A stretch of 64,000 nt of DNA, taken from the NCBI GenBank assembly GCA_913058265.1, contig CAJXPQ010000015.1, positions 1 to 64,000 of the forward strand, read 5' to 3'. Positions 62,361-64,000 of the stretch are shown here, in pieces; within the stretch, counting starts at the first letter, position 1; each line of letters opens with the position of its first letter. Both the position numbers and the translations under genes were made by a program. The notes beneath the pieces were generated by a model that was not told where the DNA came from, made no database searches, and was given only the letters and a program-made list of their open reading frames with translations. Source of the DNA: an uncultured Oligoflexia bacterium (lineage in GTDB: Bacteria > Bdellovibrionota > Bacteriovoracia > Bacteriovoracales > Bacteriovoracaceae).

Positions 62361-62379
62361 TGAGTAGTAATTAGAAACA

Positions 62380-62454
62380 TGGTGGTCGTAACAAGGATTG
62401 AACTTGTGACCCCCTCGATGTCAACGAGGTGCTCTCCCGCTGAGCTATACGACC
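62380..62454 (-). tRNA. tRNA-Val(GAC)
   Basis: A complete cloverleaf is visible on the minus strand: acceptor GGTCGTA / TACGACC (62454-62448 and 62390-62384), D stem GCTC / GAGC, anticodon stem CCTCG / CGAGG with loop TTGACAT (anticodon GAC), T stem ACAAG / CTTGT with loop TTCAATC, discriminator A and encoded CCA (62382-62380). GAC reads the valine codons GUC and GUU. Confidence 0.97.
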
Positions 62455-62469
62455 ATTTGAACTGTTGAA

Positions 62470-62498
62470 ATTCTAGTTTTTAAGCCTAAATACGTCAA
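62470..62498 (-). promoter_or_regulatory. tRNA-Val promoter
   Basis: On the minus strand TTGACG (62498-62493) and TAGAAT (62475-62470) have 17-bp spacing. The -10 box ends 15 bases before the tRNA 5' end. Confidence 0.8.
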
Positions 62499-62558
62499 GT
62501 TCCATTGGAGTGATAACTTCACTTTGTTCTTATGCTTATTCTCTGCTATATTTATCCG

Positions 62559-64000
62559 ATGCATCACCGTTTACAACGTTCATTTGGACCATGGCTCGTA
62601 TTTCATATTTTGGAGTACTGGTATTTTTATATTGCAGGGACTGTATGTCTTTATTCTCTTCATTATTTCTCGAGTGACTTACCATTAATGGCCAAATCTT
62701 TAGGTGATATGGCCATGAGTAATAAATTGTCTGATATCAAAATTTCAGACTTCATTTTACTCGCAGTTTATATTCTTTTTTTTAGAACCATGTCGCGTCT
62801 ACTTTTCTTCTATCCTGCGAGAGTGCAACAACGAAACCTTAGGATGGAACTAGTAAATCGTTTAGAAAATTCTTTACCGCGAAATTTTGCTAAGTATAAT
62901 GAGGGTATGTTATTTCAAACGATTTGGAATGACCTCAATCGAATTCGTGGCTTTATGGGCTTTGCAGTTCTTCAGATCGGAAATATCATTATTGCAGGTA
63001 CGATATTCATACCTAAAATTCGTGAATTCAACTCCGACTTCTTAATAGCGTTTACGCCATTATTACTCTGTGTCTTCTGCTTCTCAATTATTGTATATCT
63101 TTTCTATCCTTTAACGAGAAGAAATATGGATGAATATGCAGATGTTCAGAAATTTTTAATTGAATGTTATGAAGCCAAGAAAACAATTCAAAATTATCAC
63201 TCAGAGCAAGATTTTTATAAGGTATTCAGCGATACATCAAACAAAGAACTTAGAACCTTTTTTATCGCATCATTCGGTAGAGTCCTTTCTTTTCCTATGA
63301 TCAAAATAGGTGTTGGAGCTTCCTTAGTTTGGGCAGCACTGATAGTAAAACAGGGTAACCTTCCTGTAAGTGATCTAATTTTCTTCTCATCCTTTCTTTT
63401 CTTAATACTAGAACCGTTAATGTTTCTTTCATGGATGGGAATTGTGACAACTCAAGGCTACGCCGCTTGGACAAGGATCAGGGAACTTGTAACTGATTTA
63501 GGAAAAGAAGTTGATGATGAGTTTTTAAAGAATAATGACTTTACTCGTCCCGAACTTCCGTTATGGGATAACAAGATAAAACTCAATTTTCCTAATAGTC
63601 AGTGGACTGTTCTGATAGGTGATACTGGGTGTGGAAAGTCTTGGTTACTTGAAAAAATGGCGGAGTTACTTCACTTTAATAAGCTTCGGTTCAGTTTAAT
63701 TCATCAGGAACCATATATCTATAATGATACCGTTGCTGGAAATATTTTTCTTGGCCTTGATATAACAGATGCTAGTTTGACCAAGGCAAAGTTTTACTTA
63801 AAAGAGTTTGGACTGGATACATTAAATCCAAATTTAGACGATCTATTAAAAATGGAATTAGGTGAAAATGGTAAGCGAATTTCTGGCGGACAGGCTAAGC
63901 GTATCGCACTCATTCGCTCAATAGTTTCAGATGCTGAATATATTTTATGGGATGATCCATTCTCATCTGTAGATTTAATATTGGAGTCAGACATTGTGGA
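62559..64000 (+). CDS. ABC transporter, fused permease and ATPase (cut by window edge)
   Basis: The frame is open from ATG 62559 to the window end (480 codons). The first 310 residues form a six-helix exporter-type membrane domain; the loop after helix 2 has NLRMELVNRLENSL. The ATPase has Walker A GDTGCGKSWLL, Q-loop HQEPYIYNDTV, signature RISGGQAKRIAL and Walker B YILWDDPFSSVD. The catalytic Glu after Walker B is Asp. No ribosome binding site is seen; a TTGTTC/TATATT promoter (62524-62552, 17-bp spacing) ends six bases before the ATG. The substrate is unknown. Confidence 0.85.
   Translation, partial: MHHRLQRSFGPWLVFHILEYWYFYIAGTVCLYSLHYFSSDLPLMAKSLGDMAMSNKLSDIKISDFILLAVYILFFRTMSRLLFFYPARVQQRNLRMELVNRLENSLPRNFAKYNEGMLFQTIWNDLNRIRGFMGFAVLQIGNIIIAGTIFIPKIREFNSDFLIAFTPLLLCVFCFSIIVYLFYPLTRRNMDEYADVQKFLIECYEAKKTIQNYHSEQDFYKVFSDTSNKELRTFFIASFGRVLSFPMIKIGVGASLVWAALIVKQGNLPVSDLIFFSSFLFLILEPLMFLSWMGIVTTQGYAAWTRIRELVTDLGKEVDDEFLKNNDFTRPELPLWDNKIKLNFPNSQWTVLIGDTGCGKSWLLEKMAELLHFNKLRFSLIHQEPYIYNDTVAGNIFLGLDITDASLTKAKFYLKEFGLDTLNPNLDDLLKMELGENGKRISGGQAKRIALIRSIVSDAEYILWDDPFSSVDLILESDIV

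Overview
This window is an AT-rich chromosomal stretch of a Gram-negative bacterium. The lipopolysaccharide-export genes (LptC-like, LptB), Lnt, many lipoproteins, the block rho - DUF1385 - prfA - prmC - murA, and the unusual number of secreted proteins of no known family suggest a predatory Bdellovibrionota lineage, most likely Bacteriovoracales (Bacteriovorax/Halobacteriovorax type). That assignment is inference from gene content and protein style; no 16S rRNA gene is present.

Layout. 1-5.4 kb: the start of a secreted protein, an RDD membrane protein, a membrane-anchored glutamate-synthase-like flavoprotein, and mutS. 5.5-9.3 kb: envelope and sigma block, LptC-like - lptB - rpoN - hpf, closed by a clear terminator. 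9.4-11.1 kb: an accessory cassette with a RelE/HigB-like toxin, an XRE antitoxin, a lytic transglycosylase domain protein and a small secreted protein, behind a promoter that overlaps an inverted-repeat operator. 11.2-20.5 kb: mostly secreted proteins of unknown function (lipoproteins, a beta-barrel, a single-CXXCH protein, an 854-residue secreted protein that appears to start at AUA, an HEXXH metallopeptidase) plus a radical SAM protein and a DUF985 cupin. 20.5-22.4 kb: a cobalamin riboswitch and a BtuB-like receptor. 22.4-35.7 kb: small regulatory-looking genes, hflX, an aminotransferase IV, yacG, an inositol phosphatase, HEAT and coiled-coil proteins, lnt, a subtilisin-like protease with a sigma-54 promoter, a DksA-like protein, a degenerate trypsin-like lipoprotein, mltG and ruvX. 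35.8-41.9 kb: rho, DUF1385, prfA, prmC, murA and a HIT protein, all on the plus strand. 41.9-46.8 kb: a histidine kinase with an unknown partner, secreted proteins, and TPR and FecR-domain proteins. 46.9-54.2 kb: guaB, guaA, a small unknown gene behind an 8-bp tandem repeat, and dnaE. 54.2-64 kb: a FlgT-like lipoprotein pair, queC, a phosphohexomutase, a ferredoxin, a Na+/H+ antiporter, a second FecR protein, tRNA-Val(GAC) and the start of an ABC exporter.

How the genes work together. Housekeeping functions (mismatch repair, replication, termination, translation release, purine synthesis, peptidoglycan precursor synthesis, LPS and lipoprotein maturation) sit among short transcription units of secreted proteins. 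rpoN lies in the window, and two near-identical -24/-12 elements stand in front of a small gene/lipoprotein pair and in front of the subtilisin-like protease, so part of the secretome may be under sigma-54. Convergent genes are packed very tightly: five pairs share exactly four bases at their stop codons. At least four genes have a -10 box 6-8 bases before the start codon and no ribosome binding site, which suggests leaderless mRNAs.

No stretch of 300 bases or more is without a gene. The largest gaps are 76-324 (one hairpin), 11936-12161 (a sigma-54 promoter and a palindrome), 32023-32276 (a sigma-54 promoter and a terminator; nothing seen in 32077-32225) and 44720-44973 (nothing convincing). 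I saw no insertion sequence, prophage, CRISPR array or rRNA.
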